Shown here piece by piece: positions 19,820 to 31,870 of a stretch of 64,000 nucleotides of DNA. The notes beneath the pieces were generated by a model that saw nothing but the letters and a program-made list of their open reading frames with translations, was not told the DNA's origin and ran no database searches. The stretch lies in assembly GCF_003732265.1 (NCBI RefSeq), contig NZ_MOBK01000004.1, positions 124,001-188,000 of the forward strand. The letters run 5' to 3'. Position numbers and translations under genes: made by a program. Within the stretch, counting starts at the first letter, position 1, and each line of letters opens with the position of its first letter. The DNA is from Pseudomonas brassicacearum (GTDB lineage Bacteria > Pseudomonadota > Gammaproteobacteria > Pseudomonadales > Pseudomonadaceae).

Positions 19820-20950
19820 ATGCGAGTTCTTCATTTTTTCAAGACGTACTTGCCGGATTCGGTCGGCGGGATCGAACAAGTCATCTTCCAGTTGTGCGAA
19901 AGCGGCGCCCAGCACGGCGTTGAAGGCCGGGTACTGACACTCAGCGCCGATCCGACACCGCCGGTGGTGCAGCTCGGCCAGCACGAAGTCCATCGGGCCA
20001 GACTCGACATTCAATTCGCTTCCACGGGTTTTTCCTGGAGCGTCTTCAAACAATTTCGCGAGTTGGCGGCCGAGGCCGACGTGGTCAATTACCACTTTCC
20101 CTGGCCGTTCATGGACCTGGTGCATTTCGCCAGCGGCATGAACAAGCCGAGCGTGGTGACGTACCATTCGGACATCATTCGCCAAAAACACCTGCTCAAA
20201 CTCTACCGGCCCCTGATGAACCGCTTTCTGGCCAGCGCCGACCGGATCGTCGCCGCGTCGCCCAACTATTTGCACACCAGCGATGTGTTGCAACAGTTTC
20301 AGGACAAGACCCGAGTGATCCCCTATGGCCTGAACAAGGCAGGTTATCCACAGCCCAACGTCGAGCGCATGGCCCACTGGCGGCAGAAGCTTGGGGATAA
20401 GTTTTTCCTGTTTGTGGGGGTGATGCGTTACTACAAGGGTTTGCACATCCTGCTCGACGCCTTGAAGGACCTGGATTACCCGACGGTGATTGTCGGTGCC
20501 GGCCCGCTGGAAGCAGAGCTTCACGCCCAGGCAGCGGCGTTGGGGCTGCGCAATATTCACTTCCTCGGACGGCTGGGGGACGAAGACAAAGTGGCGCTAC
20601 TGCAATTGAGCTACGCCATCGTATTCCCTTCGCACCTGCGCTCCGAAGCGTTCGGCATTTCGCTGCTGGAAGGGGCGATGTATGGCAAGCCGATGATCTC
20701 CAGTGAGATCGGCACCGGCACCAGCTACATCAATATTCACAACGAAACCGGATTGGTGGTACCTCCCAGTCATCCACAGGCCTTCCGTGAAGCGATGCGC
20801 ACGCTGTGGGAAAACCCGACGCGTGCGGCAGAAATGGGCGTTAAGGCTGAGACTCGGTATCGGCAGTTATTCACAGCCGATGAGATGGGCCGCAAGTGGA
20901 CCGAATTGTACGAAGAGCTGCTGGAAGAAAAGTCCCTGTCCTACGCGTAA
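19820..20950 (+). CDS. wbpZ: Rhamnosyltransferase WbpZ, CPA chain-initiating glycosyltransferase
   Basis: 376-residue GT4 enzyme. The N-terminus has FFKTYLPDSVGGIEQVIFQL (acceptor loop with Gly-Gly-Ile-Glu), then VVTYHSDIIRQK. The C-terminal half has FLFVGVMRYYKGLHILLDAL, TVIVGAGPLEAEL and FPSHLRSEAFGISLLEGAMY, with the E-A-F-G-I-S-L-L-E donor motif. By position and type it is WbpZ, which in P. aeruginosa starts the D-rhamnan on the GlcNAc primer. It is the last gene of the operon; the start directly follows the wbpY stop and it converges on the oxidoreductase 23 bases further on. A DnaA-box nonamer lies inside it (20344-20352). Confidence 0.9.
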   Translation: MRVLHFFKTYLPDSVGGIEQVIFQLCESGAQHGVEGRVLTLSADPTPPVVQLGQHEVHRARLDIQFASTGFSWSVFKQFRELAAEADVVNYHFPWPFMDLVHFASGMNKPSVVTYHSDIIRQKHLLKLYRPLMNRFLASADRIVAASPNYLHTSDVLQQFQDKTRVIPYGLNKAGYPQPNVERMAHWRQKLGDKFFLFVGVMRYYKGLHILLDALKDLDYPTVIVGAGPLEAELHAQAAALGLRNIHFLGRLGDEDKVALLQLSYAIVFPSHLRSEAFGISLLEGAMYGKPMISSEIGTGTSYINIHNETGLVVPPSHPQAFREAMRTLWENPTRAAEMGVKAETRYRQLFTADEMGRKWTELYEELLEEKSLSYA

Positions 20951-20973
20951 CTGCCTTTCTGTGGGAGCCGGGG

Positions 20974-23004
20974 TTACAGATCCAGCACCAACGGCTGCGA
21001 ACCCTGCGCCGGCACCGCACAACAAATCAGCACTTCTCCTGCACCCGGAATTTCTGCCGGCACCTGTGGATAAGTCACTTCGCCGCTGATCAAGCGCGTC
21101 TTGCACGTGCCGCAGGAACCGCCACGGCAGCTGAATTCCGGACGCAAGCCCCGGCTTTCAGCCAACTCCAGCAAACTGCCGCTATCGGGTTTCCAGCGCG
21201 CCTCTTTGGCCGAGCGCTCGAACACCACCGGTACCGACGTCGTGGCGGCCGGGGGTTGCTCGATGACCACGGCATCCGGATCAGGTACCCGGCGCAACGT
21301 CGACGGGCCAAAGGTCTCGGCGTGAATCCTTGAATCGCGGATGTCCATGTCACGCAGGCTGTCGTACATCGCCTGGGTAAACGCTCCTGGGCCGCAGAGG
21401 ACAAAATCCAGCTGATCGTAGTCTTCAACCTCAAGCATGTTCTTGAGCAAGTCGGCGTCGATTCGCCCGGTCAGGTCGAAATCTTCACCTTCGCGCGCCT
21501 CGGGCTCCGGCTGACTGAGCAAACGCAGGACCCGCACCGCGTCGCCGAGCCCGTCGAGCAAGCGGTTCAGTTCAGGGCGAAACGGTTGATCGGCCAGGGT
21601 TCGCGAGCTCTGGATGAACCAGGTCGGGCGGATGCTCCGCGTGCGCAGGCCTTGATAAACCACCTCACGCACCATCGACAGCAGCGGCGTAATGCCCACG
21701 CCAGCGGCCAGCAACACCAGCGGTCGCCGCTCGTGCGGAGCCACGGTGAAATGCCCTTGAGGCGCACGGGCCTCCAGCACATCACCGACACGAATCCTCT
21801 CGTGCAGGTGCGATGACACCAAGCCGTCACGCTTCACGCTGATACGGAAAAAGTCATCGGACGGCGCACTCGACAGGCTGTACGTGCGGATATGCACATC
21901 ACCGTCAATGTTGAACCGCAAAGGCAAATGCTGCCCGGCCTGAAACACCGGCAATCCGGCGCCATCGGCAGGCTCCAGGTAGATCGAACGGATGGTGTGG
22001 CTTTCCGGTTCGATCCGCGCCACCCGCAGTGACCGCCAGTGATCGCCCAAGGCCTTGGCTTGCAGGCGTGCATTGGCCTGCGCCCAGCTGCCGGTCAGCA
22101 AACTGGTGGGCGACACGCCGTCAAAGCGCCAGCGCAAGGCCAACGCCGCAGGCCGGCGCACCACGTGCTCGACCTCGAAGGTCCACAGCCGCTCGGCCCC
22201 TTGAAAGGCTTCGATTAGTGGGTCGTCAAGGATGATTTCAGTGCGCCCGCTGAGGTGCAGCAGGTCGCCTGAATTGAAATCGATGAACAACAAGCCGGCG
22301 CGAGGATTGATCAGCAGATTGCCCAGCGTATTGAAATGCAGGTTGCCGGCGAAGTCCGGGATCGTCAGGCGACTCCCTTCCACCTGTACGAAACCAGCCT
22401 GACCACCCCGGTGAGAAACATCCACCGAACGTTGGCCATCGACGTCCACGTAACTGGCGACAAAGAATGTGTCCGCCTCAATGATCATGGCTCTCGCTGC
22501 GTCATCCAGTTCAGTCAGGTGCTGCGCTACGCGACTCGCGGGGTCCGCCAAGGGCACCGAACGAAACTGGCGCAATTGGATGTATTGCGGGCAGTTGCCG
22601 AACGATTGCTCCACCGTCACGCCGAATCCGCTGGCCGTAACGGTGCTGACTCGGCCATTGAGGCGGTTGCGACGCCGGGTGTGCAACTCGATACCGAGCA
22701 GACCGATGGCGGCACCGTCTTGCAGTTGTGCGGGGTCGTCGGCGCCCGGCAGGTAGTCGAACTGCAACAGCGATGGGTCGGGGGAATGAGCGAAGCCCGG
22801 TTCCCCTTCAAGAATGCTGGCCCAGGGGTTGCCATCGGCATCAACGGCGCCGTACAGCATGAACGGCAGTTGCTGATAGAACGTGCGGTGCTGATCCGGC
22901 ATCTGACTGCGAATCACCTTACGTCCGAACGCCTCCATTCGCTCGGCAACCCCCACGTGAGCCTGCAACTGTTTCTCGCCAGCGTGCCAAGGTGAATGTT
23001 CCAT
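20974..23004 (-). CDS. Three-domain flavin/2Fe-2S oxidoreductase
   Basis: 676 residues from the ATG at 23004, supported by GGGGAGAAG just upstream. Three parts are seen. Residues about 40-200 are a pyridoxamine-phosphate-oxidase-like FMN-binding domain (GNPWASILEGEPGF). Residues about 335-560 are a ferredoxin-reductase module: RTYSLSSAPSDDFF for FAD, LLAAGVGITPLLSMVREV for NAD(P), FVLCGPGAFTQAM. The C-terminal 85 residues are a plant-type 2Fe-2S ferredoxin with FSCRGGSCGTCKTRLISGEV and a later Cys in ICCAVP. It resembles flavodoxin-reductase-like proteins of pseudomonads. The electron acceptor is unknown. It lies 63 bases after the glutathione transferase gene and is probably cotranscribed. 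Confidence 0.82.
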   Translation of the reverse strand: MEHSPWHAGEKQLQAHVGVAERMEAFGRKVIRSQMPDQHRTFYQQLPFMLYGAVDADGNPWASILEGEPGFAHSPDPSLLQFDYLPGADDPAQLQDGAAIGLLGIELHTRRRNRLNGRVSTVTASGFGVTVEQSFGNCPQYIQLRQFRSVPLADPASRVAQHLTELDDAARAMIIEADTFFVASYVDVDGQRSVDVSHRGGQAGFVQVEGSRLTIPDFAGNLHFNTLGNLLINPRAGLLFIDFNSGDLLHLSGRTEIILDDPLIEAFQGAERLWTFEVEHVVRRPAALALRWRFDGVSPTSLLTGSWAQANARLQAKALGDHWRSLRVARIEPESHTIRSIYLEPADGAGLPVFQAGQHLPLRFNIDGDVHIRTYSLSSAPSDDFFRISVKRDGLVSSHLHERIRVGDVLEARAPQGHFTVAPHERRPLVLLAAGVGITPLLSMVREVVYQGLRTRSIRPTWFIQSSRTLADQPFRPELNRLLDGLGDAVRVLRLLSQPEPEAREGEDFDLTGRIDADLLKNMLEVEDYDQLDFVLCGPGAFTQAMYDSLRDMDIRDSRIHAETFGPSTLRRVPDPDAVVIEQPPAATTSVPVVFERSAKEARWKPDSGSLLELAESRGLRPEFSCRGGSCGTCKTRLISGEVTYPQVPAEIPGAGEVLICCAVPAQGSQPLVLDL

Positions 23005-23067
23005 TACGGCTTCTCCCCTGCGCCAATCGCGCATCGTGAACGGCCCGAGCGGATCGGGCCGTGAGCA

Positions 23068-23694
23068 TCAGGCAGTTTTTTGCAGACCGGCCACCGTGCG
23101 CGGCATGCCGACAAACCCTGGCAACGCTTCAATGCGTGCCAGCCAGGCCCGGATGTTGGCGTACTCGTCGAGCGAGACGTTGCCTTCCGGCGCATGGGCA
23201 ATGTAACTGTAGGCGGCCACATCGGCGATGGTTGGCTCCGCGCCAGCCAGGTACGGCGTTGCGGCCAGTTCCTGATCGATCACTTTGAGCACGGTATGGG
23301 AATAGGCGATCACCTCCTCAGCGTTGTAAGGCGCGCCAAACACCGTGATCAGCCGGGCCCGGGCGGGGCCGAAGGCAATCGGCCCGGCGGCGACTGACAA
23401 CCAGCGCTGCACCTTGGCCGCACCGACTGGTTCGGTTGGTAACCAGCGACCATTGCCATATTTCTGCGCCAGATACACCAGGATCGCGTTGGAATCGGCC
23501 AGCACCACGCCTTGATCATCGATGGCAGGCACCTGACCAAACGGGTTGATCGCCAGGTAATCCGGCTGCTTGTGCGCCCCCTTGGCCAGATCGACAAAGA
23601 TCAGCTCGGTCGGCAATTGCAGCAGGGACAGCATCAGCTCCACACGGTGAGCATGGCCGGAGCGTGGGAAGTTGTAGAGTTTGATGGCTTGCAT
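23068..23694 (-). CDS. Glutathione S-transferase family protein
   Basis: 208 residues from the ATG at 23694, which has CGGAG 7 bases upstream; earlier in-frame codons are not conserved-looking. The N-terminal thioredoxin-like domain has [20 protein letters not shown] with the candidate catalytic Ser, the cis-Pro stretch [14 protein letters not shown] and the gamma-glutamyl-binding [11 protein letters not shown]. The C-terminal helical domain has the [15 protein letters not shown]-capping block. Cytosolic; substrate unknown. It sits between a LysR gene and the flavin/FeS oxidoreductase on the same strand, suggesting a small redox or detoxification unit. Confidence 0.87.
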   Translation of the reverse strand: MQAIKLYNFPRSGHAHRVELMLSLLQLPTELIFVDLAKGAHKQPDYLAINPFGQVPAIDDQGVVLADSNAILVYLAQKYGNGRWLPTEPVGAAKVQRWLSVAAGPIAFGPARARLITVFGAPYNAEEVIAYSHTVLKVIDQELAATPYLAGAEPTIADVAAYSYIAHAPEGNVSLDEYANIRAWLARIEALPGFVGMPRTVAGLQKTA

Positions 23695-23824
23695 GGTCGA
23701 CTCCGCTGGGTGGAGGCGCCAATCAGGAAAGATCAGCACCAATGGCCGCTATCTTCCACTCTCAACCAAAACAACAGAATAACCAGCAAACGCAATCCAT
23801 TGTTTCATCCAGTGCAATAACGCT

Positions 23825-24727
23825 CTAACGGCTCAGGGCTGGATGCTCCCTTAAAGTCTTAACCGCGAAGTCGACAAAACTGCGGACTCGCACCGGCGCC
23901 TTGCGACCCCCTTGGTAGACCACATGAATGGGCAGGGGCGGCTGTTCGAAGTCAGCCAGCACGACTTCCAGTTCTCCGGCGGCTACCTTGCTCGCCACTT
24001 GATAAGACAGGACCCGGGTGAATCCCAGTCCCATGGAGGCCGCCGTGATCGCCGCCTGATTGGCAGTGACCACAAGACGCGGCTCCGGGCGAACGCTCAG
24101 TGGCTCGCCCGATTCAAGAAATGGCCAGGTTCTGAGCTGCCCGATGGACGATGTTGCAATGATCGGGGCACCGCTGAGCTCATTCGGGTGCAGTGGCCTG
24201 CCACGGGCCGTCAAAAACGCCGGGGACGCACAGATTACTCGTCGCACCTCGCCCACGCGAATCGCGTGTTGATTGCTGTCAGGCAGCTCACCGATTCGCA
24301 CCGCCACATCAATGCCCTCTTCAACCATGCTCACGACTCGGTCGAGCAATAGGGCATTGATGCTGACTTCAGGAAATTGGGTGAGATAACCGACCATGAC
24401 CGGCGTGACAAATAACTCTCCAAACAATACCGGCGCGGTGATCGTCAATTGCCCACGGGGTTGTGCGTGACTCCCCGCAGCCGAATCCTCCGCTTCCTGC
24501 ACCTCGGCAAGAATCCTCCGACAATCCTCCAGATAACGCTGCCCCGCCTCGCTCAAATGCACGCTGCGCGTCGTACGGGTAATCAACTGCGTACCAATGC
24601 GCTGCTCCAGCGCCGCAACGGCCCGGGTGACGCTCGCCGCCGACATCCCCAGACTTCGCGCCGCCGCCGAGAAACCTTGCGCCTTGGCGACGGCGGCGAA
24701 GACCTGCATTTCCTGGAATCGGTCCAT
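23825..24727 (-). CDS. LysR family transcriptional regulator
   Basis: 300 residues from the ATG at 24727, preceded by AGGA about 8 bases upstream; a GTG two codons earlier is less likely. The N-terminal winged helix-turn-helix (residues 1-60) reads MDRFQEMQVFAAVAKAQGFS then AAARSLGMSAASVTRAVAALE. The C-terminal domain (about 90-295) is the periplasmic-binding-like effector domain (PRGQLTITAPVLFGELFVTP). It is of the group often found beside oxidoreductase and GST genes. It is upstream of and parallel to the GST gene with 130 bases between, so control of GST and oxidoreductase is likely. Confidence 0.9.
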   Translation of the reverse strand: MDRFQEMQVFAAVAKAQGFSAAARSLGMSAASVTRAVAALEQRIGTQLITRTTRSVHLSEAGQRYLEDCRRILAEVQEAEDSAAGSHAQPRGQLTITAPVLFGELFVTPVMVGYLTQFPEVSINALLLDRVVSMVEEGIDVAVRIGELPDSNQHAIRVGEVRRVICASPAFLTARGRPLHPNELSGAPIIATSSIGQLRTWPFLESGEPLSVRPEPRLVVTANQAAITAASMGLGFTRVLSYQVASKVAAGELEVVLADFEQPPLPIHVVYQGGRKAPVRVRSFVDFAVKTLREHPALSR

Positions 24728-24748
24728 GGGCACGTCCTTTATTCAGAT

Positions 24749-24780
24749 AAAAAAAATCGCAACCGTAGGCTGCGATTTTT
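24749..24780 (-). terminator. Rho-independent terminator of glmS
   Basis: Read leftward, AAAAATCGCA, a short loop, then TGCGATTTTT and further T residues. It lies 27 bases past the glmS stop and ends the glmS transcript before the LysR gene. Confidence 0.88.
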
Positions 24781-24806
24781 AAGGGTTTCGATCACCTGTG
24801 GATAAC

Positions 24807-26639
24807 TTATTCCACCGTCACCGACTTCGCCAGGTTACGCGGCTGGTCAACGTCCGTGCCTTTCAGCACAGCAACGTAGTACGACAGCAACTGCAGCGGG
24901 ATGGTGTAGAGGATCGGCGACAGGATGTCGTGGATGTGCGGCATGTGCACAACGTGCGTGCCTTCGCCATTGATCATGCCGGCTTTCTCGTCTGCGAAGA
25001 CGATCAATTGGCCGCCACGGGCCCGGACTTCCTGGAGGTTGGATTTCAACTTCTCCAGCAGCTCGTTGTTTGGCGCTACGGTGACCACTGGCATGTCGTT
25101 ATCCACAAGCGCCAACGGGCCGTGTTTCAGTTCGCCAGCCGGGTAGGCTTCGGCGTGGATGTAGGAGATTTCCTTGAGTTTCAGGGCCCCTTCCATCGCT
25201 ACCGGGAATTGCGCGCCACGGCCGAGGAACAGCGTGTGGTTTTTCTCGGCGAACAGCTCGGCGATTTTCTCCACGGTGCTGTCCATGGCCAGGGCTTCGC
25301 CCAAGCGGGTTGGCAGACGGCGCAGTTCTTCGACCAACGTGGCTTCGACGCCCTTGGCCAAGGTGCCGCGAACCTGACCCAGGGACAGGGTCAGCAACAG
25401 CAGGCCTACCAGTTGAGTGGTGAAGGCTTTGGTCGAGGCCACGCCGATTTCGCGACCGGCCTGGGTCAGCAGGGTCAGGTCGGATTCACGCACCAGCGAG
25501 CTGATGCCGACGTTGCAGATCGCCAGGCTGGCGAGGAAGCCCAGTTCCTTGGCGTTGCGAAGCGCGGCCAAGGTGTCGGCGGTTTCGCCGGACTGGGAGA
25601 TGGTGACAAACAGGGTGTCCGGCTGCACCACGACTTTGCGGTAGCGGAATTCGCTGGCGACTTCGACCTGGCACGGGATGCCGGCCAGTTCTTCGAGCCA
25701 GTAACGGGCAACCATACCGGCGTGATAACTAGTGCCGCAGGCGACGATCTGTACGTTGCGCACTTTGGCGAACAGCTCGGCAGCCTGTGGACCGAATGCC
25801 TGTACCAGCACACCGTTCGGGCTCAGACGACCTTCGAGGGTGCGTTGAACCACGGCCGGTTGCTCGTGGATTTCCTTGAGCATGAAGTGGCGGAATTCGC
25901 CTTTATCAGCAGCTTCAGCGCCGTCGCGGTACTGCACGGTTTCACGCTCGACAGCTTTACCGTCAACGTCCCAGATGTGCACGCTGTCGCGGCGAATCTC
26001 GGCGATATCGCCTTCTTCCAGGTACATGAAACGGTCGGTAACCTGACGCAGGGCCAGTTGGTCGGAAGCCAGGAAGTTTTCACCCAGGCCCAGACCAATC
26101 ACCAACGGGCTACCGCTGCGAGCGGCGACCAGGCGATCCGGCTGCTTGGCGCTGATGACCGCCAGGCCATAGGCGCCGTGCAATTCTTTGACGGTGGCTT
26201 TGAGTGCCGCGGTCAGGTCAGGTAAATCCTTGAGCTTGTGGTTCAGCAGGTGCGCGATGACTTCGGTGTCGGTGTCCGAGGTGAACACATAACCCAAGGC
26301 TTTGAGCTGCTCACGCAGGGCTTCGTGGTTTTCGATGATGCCGTTGTGGACCACGGCCAGGTCGCCGGAGAAATGCGGGTGCGCGTTGCGCTCGCACGGT
26401 GCGCCGTGTGTGGCCCAACGGGTGTGGGCGATGCCGAGGCGACCCACCAGTGGCTCGGCTTCAAGCGCGTTTTCCAGTTCGCTGACCTTGCCCGGGCGAC
26501 GCATGCGCTCGAGTTTTTCGTCGTTGGTGAAGACCGCCACACCGGCGCTGTCATAGCCACGGTATTCCAGGCGCTTGAGGCCTTCGAGCAAGATGGCGGT
26601 GATGTTACGTTCTGCGACTGCGCCGACAATTCCACACAT
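24807..26639 (-). CDS. glmS: Glutamine-fructose-6-phosphate aminotransferase (isomerising)
   Basis: 610-residue enzyme making glucosamine-6-phosphate from fructose-6-phosphate and glutamine, the first step to UDP-GlcNAc. The N-terminal glutaminase begins MCGIVGAV with the nucleophilic Cys2 and has RWATHGAP (glutamine site). The C-terminal isomerase has two SIS domains, seen in [10 protein letters not shown] and [15 protein letters not shown], and ends LAKSVTVE with the catalytic Lys. Two bases separate its start from the stop of the upstream glmR. Exact DnaA boxes occur at 25099-25107 inside the gene and at 24797-24805, immediately past its stop. No glmS ribozyme is expected in this genus and none is seen. 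Confidence 0.97.
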   Translation of the reverse strand: MCGIVGAVAERNITAILLEGLKRLEYRGYDSAGVAVFTNDEKLERMRRPGKVSELENALEAEPLVGRLGIAHTRWATHGAPCERNAHPHFSGDLAVVHNGIIENHEALREQLKALGYVFTSDTDTEVIAHLLNHKLKDLPDLTAALKATVKELHGAYGLAVISAKQPDRLVAARSGSPLVIGLGLGENFLASDQLALRQVTDRFMYLEEGDIAEIRRDSVHIWDVDGKAVERETVQYRDGAEAADKGEFRHFMLKEIHEQPAVVQRTLEGRLSPNGVLVQAFGPQAAELFAKVRNVQIVACGTSYHAGMVARYWLEELAGIPCQVEVASEFRYRKVVVQPDTLFVTISQSGETADTLAALRNAKELGFLASLAICNVGISSLVRESDLTLLTQAGREIGVASTKAFTTQLVGLLLLTLSLGQVRGTLAKGVEATLVEELRRLPTRLGEALAMDSTVEKIAELFAEKNHTLFLGRGAQFPVAMEGALKLKEISYIHAEAYPAGELKHGPLALVDNDMPVVTVAPNNELLEKLKSNLQEVRARGGQLIVFADEKAGMINGEGTHVVHMPHIHDILSPILYTIPLQLLSYYVAVLKGTDVDQPRNLAKSVTVE

Positions 26640-26640
26640 G

Positions 26641-27417
26641 CTATTTCTCCTGACTGACAGCCGCGCAAATCAAATTGATGCCGCGGGCCTGAATCTGATC
26701 GCGTGCCTCCATCGGCAAGCGATCATCGGTAATAAGGGTATGGACGCTGCTCCAAGGCAGCTCCAGGTTGGGGATTTTGCGGCCGATCTTGTCGGCCTCC
26801 ACCATCACGACGACTTCACGAGCGACTTCAGCCATGACCCGGCTGAGCCCCAACAATTCGTTGAAGGTGGTGGTACCGCGGACCAGGTCGATGCCATCGG
26901 CACCGATAAACAACTGATCAAAGTCGTAAGAGCGTAGTACCTGCTCAGCGACCTGCCCCTGAAAGGACTCGGAATGCGGGTCCCAGGTGCCACCGGTCAT
27001 CAACAGAACCGGTTCGTGCTCAAGCTCGCTCAAGGCATTGGCCACGTGCAACGAGTTGGTCATCACTACCAGTCCCGGTTGCTGACCGAGTTCCGGAATC
27101 ATGGCCGCCGTGGTACTGCCGCTGTCGATGATGATCCGCGCATGCTCGCGAATCCGCGTCACGGCGGCGCGAGCAATGGCTTGTTTGTATTTGGAGACCG
27201 GTTGGCCGATGTCAGCCACCAGTTCCTGAGGCATGGTAATCGCTCCGCCGTAACGGCGTAGCAGCAGGCCATTACTCTCAAGCGCCGCCAGATCCTTGCG
27301 AATCGTAACTTCCGACGTTTCGAAGCGCTTTGCCAGTTCATCCACACTGACTTCGCCCTGCTCGTTGAGCAAGGTAAGGATATTGTGTCGGCGTTGGGGG
27401 GTATTGCGCTTCGACAT
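26641..27417 (-). CDS. glmR: DeoR family regulator GlmR
   Basis: 258 residues from the ATG at 27417 ([14 protein letters not shown]); the frame opens 14 codons earlier without support. Residues about 5-60 form the DeoR helix-turn-helix ([20 protein letters not shown]). The rest is the DeoR sugar-phosphate-sensing domain with [17 protein letters not shown] and [12 protein letters not shown]. It is directly upstream of glmS on the same strand with only a base between, as in P. aeruginosa (PA5550 glmR), and is likely to adjust amino-sugar synthesis in response to a sugar phosphate. Confidence 0.92.
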   Translation of the reverse strand: MSKRNTPQRRHNILTLLNEQGEVSVDELAKRFETSEVTIRKDLAALESNGLLLRRYGGAITMPQELVADIGQPVSKYKQAIARAAVTRIREHARIIIDSGSTTAAMIPELGQQPGLVVMTNSLHVANALSELEHEPVLLMTGGTWDPHSESFQGQVAEQVLRSYDFDQLFIGADGIDLVRGTTTFNELLGLSRVMAEVAREVVVMVEADKIGRKIPNLELPWSSVHTLITDDRLPMEARDQIQARGINLICAAVSQEK

Positions 27418-27515
27418 GGTTTGGTAAGTTTCGATTCGAAAGATAACGGAAGCAATCAAAACCTATTGGCGAAACTTCGTCAAGCGTGTTGCGATAAAAA
27501 GGCCTGTGTATAACC

Positions 27516-27574
27516 AAAAAAATCGCAGCCTGCGATGAAGGCTTTGGAGGCCTGTCACAGACTGCGATTTTTTC
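27516..27574 (-). terminator. Terminator of glmU
   Basis: Read leftward: AAAAAATCGCAG, an inner region that can pair again (GGCCTCCAAAGCC), then CTGCGATTTTTTT. It lies 24 bases past the glmU stop and before the glmR promoter, so glmU and glmR-glmS are separate units unless read-through occurs. Confidence 0.85.
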
Positions 27575-27597
27575 AGTTTTTAAGGGCTGTGGATAAC

Positions 27598-28965
27598 TCA
27601 GCTCTTCTTGACCTTCTCCGGTCGCTTCCAGCCGTCGATGTTCTTCTGCCGTGCACGGCCTACTGCCAACTGTGCGTTATCCACATTCTGCGTGATGGTC
27701 GAACCAGCCGCCGTGGTCGCACCGGAAGAGATATCCACAGGCGCTACCAACGAGTTGTTGGAACCGATGAAGACATCTTCACCCAGCACGGTTTTCCACT
27801 TGTTGGCGCCGTCGTAATTGCACGTGATGGTGCCCGCGCCAATGTTGGTGCGCGCACCGATCTCGGCATCACCCAAATAAGTCAGATGACCGGCTTTCGC
27901 GCCTTCGCCCAAGTGAGCGTTCTTCAGTTCAACAAAGTTACCCACATGCGCGCGCGCTTCAAGCACGGTACCCGGACGCAGGCGTGCGAACGGGCCGGCA
28001 TCGCTGCCTTCGCCCAGAATCGCACCTTCGATATGACTGTTGGCCTTGATCACTACGCCTTTGCGCAAGGTGCTGTCCTTGATCACGCAGTTCGGGCCGA
28101 TCACCACGTCGTCTTCTATGACGACGTTGCCTTCGAGGATCACGTTGATGTCGATCAGCACATCGCGGCCAACGGTGACTTCGCCGCGTACATCGAAACG
28201 GGCCGGATCGCGCAGGGTCACGCCTTGGGCCATCAAACGGCGACCAGCGCGCAATTGATAGTGACGCTCGAGTTCGGAAAGTTGCTTGCGATCGTTGGCG
28301 CCCTGCACTTCCATGGCGTCGTGCGGTTGCTCGGTCGCGACGACCAAACCATCGTTGACCGCCATGGCGATCACGTCGGTCAGGTAGTACTCGCCCTGGG
28401 CATTGTTGTTGGAGAGACGGCTCATCCAGCCACCCAGTTGGGCGAAAGGCAGGGCGAGAATCCCGGTGTTGCCTTCAGTAATCGCACGCTCGGCTTCGTT
28501 GGCATCTTTTTGCTCAACGATTGCCGTGACCTTGCCAGCGGCATCGCGGACGATACGGCCATAGCCGGTCGGGTCGTCCAACTCGACGGTCAACAGGCCC
28601 AGTTGCTGCGGCGCGACTTTCTTGAGCAGGCGTTGCAGGGTTTCTACTTCAATCAGCGGTACGTCACCGTAAAGAATAAGTACGGTATCGGACTCAATGA
28701 ACGGCACAGCCTGAGCCACTGCGTGACCGGTCCCCAATTGTTTGTCCTGAAGGACGAAGTTCAGGTCGTCCGCCGCCAGGCGCTCACGTACGGCTTCGGC
28801 GCCATGGCCGATCACCACATGAATGCGCTGTGGATCAAGTTGGCGGGCGCTGTGGATAACATGGCCAAGCATCGAGTTGCCGGCAATCGGGTGCAGAACT
28901 TTCGGCAACGCCGAACGCATGCGGGTGCCTTGGCCGGCAGCAAGAATAACGATTTCAAGTGACAT
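27598..28965 (-). CDS. glmU: Bifunctional UDP-N-acetylglucosamine pyrophosphorylase / glucosamine-1-phosphate N-acetyltransferase
   Basis: 455-residue enzyme that acetylates glucosamine-1-phosphate and then couples it to UTP. The N-terminal uridyltransferase has [20 protein letters not shown] (residues 6-25), LYGDVPLIE and [16 protein letters not shown]. From about residue 250 the left-handed beta-helix acetyltransferase has hexapeptide repeats and the active-site block [20 protein letters not shown]. It precedes glmR-glmS and follows the atp operon. Exact DnaA boxes occur at 27677-27685, 28851-28859 and 27588-27596; the last lies one base past the stop codon. Confidence 0.97.
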   Translation of the reverse strand: MSLEIVILAAGQGTRMRSALPKVLHPIAGNSMLGHVIHSARQLDPQRIHVVIGHGAEAVRERLAADDLNFVLQDKQLGTGHAVAQAVPFIESDTVLILYGDVPLIEVETLQRLLKKVAPQQLGLLTVELDDPTGYGRIVRDAAGKVTAIVEQKDANEAERAITEGNTGILALPFAQLGGWMSRLSNNNAQGEYYLTDVIAMAVNDGLVVATEQPHDAMEVQGANDRKQLSELERHYQLRAGRRLMAQGVTLRDPARFDVRGEVTVGRDVLIDINVILEGNVVIEDDVVIGPNCVIKDSTLRKGVVIKANSHIEGAILGEGSDAGPFARLRPGTVLEARAHVGNFVELKNAHLGEGAKAGHLTYLGDAEIGARTNIGAGTITCNYDGANKWKTVLGEDVFIGSNNSLVAPVDISSGATTAAGSTITQNVDNAQLAVGRARQKNIDGWKRPEKVKKS

Positions 28966-29020
28966 GACTGGCTACCAATCCTGGGTGGTCAGCGGCTGCG
29001 ACCAGGTTATGAAAGTCGGA

Positions 29021-29055
29021 AAAGAAAAAAGGGTAGCCGAGGCTACCCTTTTTAA
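29021..29055 (-). terminator. Terminator of the atp operon
   Basis: Read leftward: AAAAAGGGTAGCC, short loop TCGG, GGCTACCCTTTTTTCTTTT. A GC-rich stem with a long T run 27 bases past the atpC stop. Confidence 0.92.
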
Positions 29056-29081
29056 TCAATCGCGCAACAAGTGATGGCCTA

Positions 29082-29507
29082 TTAGCGGCCAAACTTCTTG
29101 CGGATCTGCTGGACGGTGCGCAGCTGTGCTGCAGCCTCGGCCAGACGTGCGGAAGCAGAACCGTAGTCGAATTCCGCGCCCCGCTCATGCAGGGCTTTCT
29201 CGGCAGCCTTGACGGCTTCCTGAGCGGAGGCTTCATCCAGGTCGCCAGCACGTTGCACGGTGTCGGCAAGAACCTTGACCATGTTCGGCTGAACTTCGAG
29301 GAAACCACCGGAGATGTAATACACCTCCTCTTCCCCGCCCTGCTTGACCAGGCGGATCGGGCCCGGCTTGAGATTAGTGATCAACGGCGCGTGACCCAGT
29401 GCGATACCAAGATCACCCAGTGCACCGTGCGCAATCACCATCTCGACCAGACCGGAAAAGATTTCTCCTTCCGCGCTGACGATATCGCAATGGACTGTCA
29501 TAGCCAT
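29082..29507 (-). CDS. atpC: F1Fo ATP synthase epsilon subunit
   Basis: 141-residue central-stalk subunit that couples rotation and can inhibit ATP hydrolysis. The N-terminal beta-sandwich has [15 protein letters not shown] and [20 protein letters not shown]. The C-terminal two-helix hairpin (about 90-140) is Ala-rich and ends [13 protein letters not shown]. It is the last gene of the operon, 45 bases after atpD. Confidence 0.96.
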   Translation of the reverse strand: MAMTVHCDIVSAEGEIFSGLVEMVIAHGALGDLGIALGHAPLITNLKPGPIRLVKQGGEEEVYYISGGFLEVQPNMVKVLADTVQRAGDLDEASAQEAVKAAEKALHERGAEFDYGSASARLAEAAAQLRTVQQIRKKFGR

Positions 29508-29552
29508 CTGATTGCCTCAACCTAAATTAGCGCCCGTTTCCGGGCGCCGGGA

Positions 29553-30959
<1,407 letters not shown>

Positions 30960-31820
30960 TTAAACCGCGGCAGCGCCGCCGACGATTTCCGAGATCTCTT
31001 GGGTGATCGCAGCCTGACGCGCCTTGTTGTAGACCAGCTGCAAATCGCTGATCAAATCACCGGCGTTGTCGGTAGCGTTCTTCATCGCGATCATCCGCGC
31101 AGCTTGTTCAGCCGCGTTGTTCTCGACCACCGCCTGGTAGACCTGCGACTCCACGTAACGAACCATCAAGCCGTCAAGCAGCTCTTTGGCGTCCGGTTCA
31201 TAGAGATAGTCCCAGTGGTGCTTGAGGCCTTGATCCGGGGTTGCCACCAATGGAATCAACTGCTCCACGGTAGGCGTTTGCGTCATGGTGTTGACGAACT
31301 TGTTGGACACCACGGACAGGCGATCAATACGGCCGTCCAGGTAGGCATCCAGCATCACCTTGACGCTGCCGATCAGGTCATTGATCGACGGCTCTTCACC
31401 CAGGTGGCTGATAGCTGCTACGACGTTGCCGCCGAAGTTGCGGAAGAAAGCCGCACCCTTGCTACCCACTACACACAGATCGATCTCGACGCCATTTTCG
31501 CGGTTTACCGCCATGTCCTTGACCAGGGCCTTGAACAGGTTGGTGTTCAAACCACCACACAAACCACGGTCACTGCTCACCACGACGTAACCGACGCGCT
31601 TGATTTCACGGTCGATCATGAACGGGTGGCGATATTCCGGGTTGGCGTTGGCCAAATGACCAATAACCTGGCGGATGCGCTCCGCGTAAGGACGGCTAGC
31701 AGCCATGCGCATTTGTGCCTTGCGCATTTTACTGACCGCCACTTTTTCCATGGCGCTGGTAATCTTTTGCGTGCTTTTGATGCTCGCAATCTTACTGCGA
31801 ATCTCTTTTGCGCCTGCCAT
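30960..31820 (-). CDS. atpG: F1Fo ATP synthase gamma subunit
   Basis: 286-residue rotor shaft. The N-terminal coiled-coil has [20 protein letters not shown] and [13 protein letters not shown]. The middle has [19 protein letters not shown], a family signature. The C-terminal helix has [20 protein letters not shown] and [20 protein letters not shown]. It lies 27 bases before atpD and 50 bases after atpA. Confidence 0.97.
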   Translation of the reverse strand: MAGAKEIRSKIASIKSTQKITSAMEKVAVSKMRKAQMRMAASRPYAERIRQVIGHLANANPEYRHPFMIDREIKRVGYVVVSSDRGLCGGLNTNLFKALVKDMAVNRENGVEIDLCVVGSKGAAFFRNFGGNVVAAISHLGEEPSINDLIGSVKVMLDAYLDGRIDRLSVVSNKFVNTMTQTPTVEQLIPLVATPDQGLKHHWDYLYEPDAKELLDGLMVRYVESQVYQAVVENNAAEQAARMIAMKNATDNAGDLISDLQLVYNKARQAAITQEISEIVGGAAAV

Positions 31821-31870
31821 GTAACACCTATCAGGTTAGCAAGCGGGAGCCTTGCGGCTCCCGCTGCGGC

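Noticed and set aside
26640..27417. glmS ribozyme or riboswitch upstream of glmS
   Set aside because: Only one base separates glmR and glmS, leaving no room; the element belongs to Gram-positive bacteria, and a DeoR regulator is present instead.
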